DNA of 64,000 nt from an uncultured Clostridia bacterium (lineage in GTDB: Bacteria > Bacillota > Clostridia > Christensenellales > UBA1242), in NCBI GenBank assembly GCA_947627545.1, contig CANQWK010000005.1:16377-80376 (forward strand). Reading direction: 5' to 3'. Each line of letters starts with the position of its first letter. Positions within the stretch are counted from its first letter, which is position 1. Under the pieces are notes generated by a model. That model was not told the DNA's origin, did not search any database, and saw only the letters and a program-made list of their open reading frames with translations. Below, piece by piece: positions 60,416 to 64,000 of the stretch. A program made the position numbers and the translations under genes.

Positions 60416-60444
60416 TTTACTTTTACAAAAAAATTATTTACAAT
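60416..60444 (+). promoter_or_regulatory. Promoter TTTACT-17-TACAAT, 6 nt before ATG of rsmI (leaderless candidate)
   Basis: Direct reading. Confidence 0.55.
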
Positions 60445-60450
60445 ATTATT

Positions 60451-61260
60451 ATGTTATATTTTGTTGCTACGCCTATTGGCAATTTGGAAGATTTTAGTTT
60501 TAGAGCCGTTGATGTGCTTAAAAATTGCGATGTAATTGCGTGTGAAGACACAAGACACAGCAAAATTTTGCTAGACCATTATGGCATTAAAGCAAAGACA
60601 ATTGCCTATCATAAATTTAATGAAAACACAAGTGCAGACGGAATAATCGCTTTGCTAAAACAAAGCAAAAATGTGGCAGTTGTTAGCGATGCTGGCATGC
60701 CTGTTATTTCCGACCCAGGCAACATTTTAGCAAAAAAACTTATTGAGCAGAACATAAAATTCACCATTGTTCCTGGTGCAAATGCTGGACTTTCTGCCCT
60801 TGTTTTATCTGGCTTTGACGCAACTAAGTTTGCTTTTTTTGGCTTTTTAAGTGAAAAAACAAAAGAATTGAAAAATCAATTACAAGACATTAAAAATTTT
60901 AACGGAACAAAAATTTTATATTCTTCAAAATATAATATAAATAAAGATTTAGCAAATTTATATTCAACCCTTGGTGCTGTTAATGTTGCAATTGTTAGCG
61001 AAATAACAAAAATGCACGAAAATGTTATTTTTGCCACCCTGCCTTTTGAGTTAGCCGACCCTAAAGGTGAATTTGTTTTGGTTGTAGAAACAACCCCTCA
61101 AACAAGCGAAACTCCAACAGAAAAAGAAATTATTGTTGAATTAAAGCGCCTTGCAAAAACATGCGATAAAAATGATGCTATAAAGCAAATAAAAGATAAA
61201 TATAAACTTACAAAATCTTACGTTTATAACCTTTATGAAAGGAACAAAAACAATTTATAA
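60451..61260 (+). CDS. rsmI: 16S rRNA (cytidine(1402)-2'-O)-methyltransferase
   Basis: MLYFVATPIGNLEDFSFRAVDVLKNCDVIACEDTRHSKILL; ORF-track start 60352 is too early. Confidence 0.95.
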   Translation: MLYFVATPIGNLEDFSFRAVDVLKNCDVIACEDTRHSKILLDHYGIKAKTIAYHKFNENTSADGIIALLKQSKNVAVVSDAGMPVISDPGNILAKKLIEQNIKFTIVPGANAGLSALVLSGFDATKFAFFGFLSEKTKELKNQLQDIKNFNGTKILYSSKYNINKDLANLYSTLGAVNVAIVSEITKMHENVIFATLPFELADPKGEFVLVVETTPQTSETPTEKEIIVELKRLAKTCDKNDAIKQIKDKYKLTKSYVYNLYERNKNNL

Positions 61261-61277
61261 AATATTTTTAATTTATC

Positions 61278-61478
61278 TTAAATTTCCTTATCACAACGTT
61301 CTACCACTCTATCAAAATATTCAACTTCTTTTTCACGCTTTTTTATTTGCTTTACAATTCCCACTCGGCTGCGATACATTTTTGAAAAACTTAATGAATT
61401 ATATAGTTCATCAAGCTTATCTACTAATTTATCTTTACTCTCTTTAATTTTTCTTTTTTTAGACACTAATCTTTCCAT
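61278..61478 (-). CDS. Small basic hypothetical protein (66 aa)
   Basis: SD GAGG; 2 nt from upstream ORF, operonic. Confidence 0.6.
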   Translation of the reverse strand: MERLVSKKRKIKESKDKLVDKLDELYNSLSFSKMYRSRVGIVKQIKKREKEVEYFDRVVERCDKEI

Positions 61479-61480
61479 AG

Positions 61481-62224
61481 TTATTCCTCATAATTTATCT
61501 TTTGTAAAATTTTTTGTTTTAAATTTTCTGTTGTTGTTAAGCCGCAAAATTCATCGAATGTTGATTTAGTTATTAAATTTTTATTAAACAAACCTAATAA
61601 AATTGCTAAATTCTTGTTATGTTGATAGGTATTGTTCCAACTTTTTATGTCTTTTTTATTTACATCTTCCACCCAAAATGGCAAATATTTAAGAAGGCTT
61701 ATTATTAAATTGTAATCTCCATCTGTTAACGCTTGTTCATAGGTTTCATATATGTAATTAATTTGTGTTAATTGCTCATCATTACCCTTAAATTTGCCTT
61801 GAATTTTTGCACGGCAAAGATTATTAAAGAAATTTATTGATTGATATAATTGCACTAAATTAATGTCATTTGAGTAAGGAATTGTATATTTTTGGTTAGA
61901 AAATGCGTTAATAATTTCAATTTTTATATCTTTAAGCCAGCTGAAAATTGAAGAATGATATTCGCTTTTTGCTATAATGCTTATGTTTAGATATTCGCCA
62001 CAAGTTAGCATTATTTTATCTCTAAAAACCATTTTTAAAAAGCCCTTTGATACATCGGCAAAACTTTCGTTCCAAATAAAATTAGATAAAAATTCCGCTT
62101 CTTCTTTTGTTAAATTAAAGCAATCCAACGCATCGCCAACAATTTTTTGAGCGGATTTAATTTGTTTTGCATTGAACAAATTATTAAATTCTTTATAAAT
62201 AATTGGAGTTATTTTATTTTTCAC
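61481..62224 (-). CDS. Hypothetical protein (247 aa), orphan operon
   Basis: Intact ORF; overlaps the 62214-62579 ORF by 11 nt. Confidence 0.7.
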   Translation of the reverse strand: MKNKITPIIYKEFNNLFNAKQIKSAQKIVGDALDCFNLTKEEAEFLSNFIWNESFADVSKGFLKMVFRDKIMLTCGEYLNISIIAKSEYHSSIFSWLKDIKIEIINAFSNQKYTIPYSNDINLVQLYQSINFFNNLCRAKIQGKFKGNDEQLTQINYIYETYEQALTDGDYNLIISLLKYLPFWVEDVNKKDIKSWNNTYQHNKNLAILLGLFNKNLITKSTFDEFCGLTTTENLKQKILQKINYEE

Positions 62225-62579
62225 TTTGGCCTCCCTCTATATTAACAACAGAATTTAAAAAAACGCTTATTTTTTCATACTCTTCGTTGAACTCTTTTTT
62301 TAATTCAGTTTGTAATTCTTCAAGATTTAACGCTAATTCGTATGCTTTAATATAACCATTTTTATAGCATTCGCCAAGTTCATTTATTACTAAGTTAATC
62401 ATTCCATCAAATGATATGATGTTTCTTGTTAAATTTTTGTTTTTTAATTGTTTATCTTTTTTTAAATTTTCATAAATTTTGAATAACCGAACATAATTTT
62501 TGCAAGTTTCCTTAAACTGTTTAGCTTGCAATTTTTTTAGTTTTCTTTTAACTAAATTACTTTGTTTCGTTAAATTCAT
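62214..62579 (-). CDS. Hypothetical Lys-rich protein (121 aa), orphan operon
   Basis: Intact ORF with strong upstream promoter. Confidence 0.65.
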   Translation of the reverse strand: MNLTKQSNLVKRKLKKLQAKQFKETCKNYVRLFKIYENLKKDKQLKNKNLTRNIISFDGMINLVINELGECYKNGYIKAYELALNLEELQTELKKEFNEEYEKISVFLNSVVNIEGGQSEK

Positions 62580-62593
62580 ATATCTCTAAAACT

Positions 62594-62622
62594 ATTATAG
62601 CAGGCAAAATTAAATTTGTCAA
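62594..62622 (-). promoter_or_regulatory. Consensus promoter TTGACA-17-TATAAT of the orphan operon
   Basis: TTGACA AATTTAATTTTGCCTGC TATAAT on minus strand. Confidence 0.85.
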
Positions 62623-62663
62623 CAAAATAAAATTAGCAGTTTTAGGTCTTAATTGCATAAAAA

Positions 62664-62690
62664 AACTCACAAATGTGAGTTTTAGTAAAA
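62664..62690 (-). terminator. Terminator of 62713-63540 gene
   Basis: AAAACTCACATTTGTGAGTTTTTTT on minus strand. Confidence 0.75.
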
Positions 62691-62712
62691 CATTTTTAAA
62701 TAACTAAAAAAT

Positions 62713-63540
62713 TTATTCTGTTAATCCTTCTTCGTTCTTGTTTTCTTTTTCTAAGGAAGATAAATAATGTTTGCAAATCTTTTTGTAAATAGCGGTTCTA
62801 ATTTTTGCATTTTCAGGAAGGTCACCAATTTTTCCACATAAGTTAATCAACTTTTTAACAGATTCATCTTGTTTTTCAACAAAACTTTTATTAGCATAAA
62901 AGCCAAAATTGCCGGTTTCAAGCATTGTTTTAACCGCCTTTATAATAATTTCTTTAATGTTTTCGCCTTTATAGAGTATAAAAAGACTTGGATTTACACT
63001 AACTGCAAGTTTCATATATTCATCGTTAGACGCAAAAATTTTAGAATGTTCAGCAAGCCCTGAAAAAGCAAGGTATTGGCAGTAATCTTTTCCCATAAGT
63101 TTGCTAACAAGCTTTTTAATAAACTGTTCATCTTCTAACAATTTAGATTTAACAACAACAAACTTCGCTTTTTTATATGTTACTATATATTGCTTGTTTT
63201 CTTGCAATTCTTTTTTCTCGTCATCTTTCAATGGCAAACGATAATGTTTATCCAAACCAGAAATACTACCTCCATTCTGCATTATTGACATCATTACAAG
63301 TTCTTCATTAGCTTTTATTTTGTGTGAACCATAAGCAATTAATGGTCTATAAGTAATTGCTCTTCTAGTTGGAATAATTTTTTTAAAAAATTCTTCATTA
63401 TCCAAATATTCTTTTGGAACAACTCTATTCATCAAAGTCTTAGAGTCATGTATTGTGCCATCTTCTAATGGTTGAAACAATTCTACAGCCTCGTCAATTG
63501 ACATTGTTTCAGGTGTGTTGTCATATGTTAATTCTTTCAT
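62713..63540 (-). CDS. Hypothetical protein (275 aa)
   Basis: SD GGAGG; intact; family not recognised. Confidence 0.7.
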   Translation of the reverse strand: MKELTYDNTPETMSIDEAVELFQPLEDGTIHDSKTLMNRVVPKEYLDNEEFFKKIIPTRRAITYRPLIAYGSHKIKANEELVMMSIMQNGGSISGLDKHYRLPLKDDEKKELQENKQYIVTYKKAKFVVVKSKLLEDEQFIKKLVSKLMGKDYCQYLAFSGLAEHSKIFASNDEYMKLAVSVNPSLFILYKGENIKEIIIKAVKTMLETGNFGFYANKSFVEKQDESVKKLINLCGKIGDLPENAKIRTAIYKKICKHYLSSLEKENKNEEGLTE

Positions 63541-63680
63541 AATTCCTCCAATAATATAATTGTATCACACTTTTTTTAAAAAATCAATATTTTTTTACAA
63601 ACATTGCACGATTGCTCCTTACCCTCACAAAAATAAATTTTGTGAAAGACCCTTTGCTTTAACTTGGATGAAGACGAAAA

Positions 63681-63711
63681 TAAAAAAACTCCGTTTTGCA
63701 ACGGAGTTTAA
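63681..63711 (-). terminator. rRNA operon terminator
   Basis: AAACTCCGTTTTGCAACGGAGTTT perfect 10-bp stem followed by T-run on minus strand. Confidence 0.82.
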
Positions 63712-63715
63712 CAGG

Positions 63716-63835
63716 TTGATGGCAACGTCCTATCTTACCAGGCCGTCTCCAGCCAAGTATTTTCGGCGTTTGAGAGCTTAACTTTTGTGTTCGGAATGGG
63801 AACAAGTGGAACCTCTCAGCTATAATCACCATCAT
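63716..63835 (-). rRNA. rrf: 5S ribosomal RNA
   Basis: Minus strand TGATGGTGATTATAGCTGAGAGGTTCCACTTGTTCCCATTCCGAACACAAAAGTTAAGCTCTC...TTGGCTGGAGACGGCCTGGTAAGATAGGACGTTGCCATCA. Confidence 0.96.
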
Positions 63836-63940
63836 GGTACATTGAACACTAATTTATTTCTAAATTAGTTTAGAACAATGACAACTGCATATTTAACAAA
63901 TACTTTATAATTTTGCTCAAAAAGAATCATTCTCAAAAGG

Positions 63941-64000
63941 AAGGTGATTAAGCCCTCGACCTATTAGTATCAGTCCGCTGAATGCATTACTGCACTTACA
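63941..64000 (-). rRNA. rrl: 23S ribosomal RNA, 3' end only
   Basis: Minus strand TGTAAGTGCAGTAATGCATTCAGCGGACTGATACTAATAGGTCGAGGGCTTAATCACC matches the conserved 23S 3' end. Confidence 0.92.

Noticed and set aside
61235-61447. 70-aa plus-strand ORF
   Set aside because: Overlaps rsmI end and is antisense to the SD-led 66-aa minus ORF
63560-63781. 73-aa plus-strand ORF
   Set aside because: Runs through the rRNA terminator and into antisense 5S rRNA; no SD

Overview
AT-rich (low-GC Gram-positive-like, probably spore-forming Clostridia-type) chromosomal window. It carries mostly housekeeping genes: ybeY/yqfD/yqfC, an ABC-F ATPase, nrdR, a type IIA topoisomerase pair, ddl/murF/murB, tsaB-rimI fusion/tsaE, nth, obg, yhbY, clpC-mcsB-mcsA-ctsR, uvrC, whiA, dnaE, greA, holB-ricT-trmN6-rsmI, and a 5S/23S rRNA end at the right edge. 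Non-routine content: (1) a 4.26-kaa two-TM repeat surface protein (GLUG/PMP-like, InlB-B and MBG-like repeats); (2) about ten genes whose -10 box lies about 6 nt upstream of the ATG with no Shine-Dalgarno, several with near-perfect TTGACA-17-TATAAT promoters, suggesting frequent leaderless mRNAs; (3) several apparently catalytically degraded proteins (McsB-like kinase, a stand-alone ABC ATPase, one composite site of an ABC-F protein, a thymidine-phosphorylase-like protein); (4) a divergent XRE/small-ORF switch with three operator-like repeats; (5) a two-copy hairpin motif (ctsR leader and next to the rRNA operon); (6) a decayed 5' duplication/micro-ORF with an inverted-repeat insert before trmN6; (7) an orphan gene cluster next to the rRNA operon. 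All calls are from reading sequence and remembered family motifs; no database search was run.
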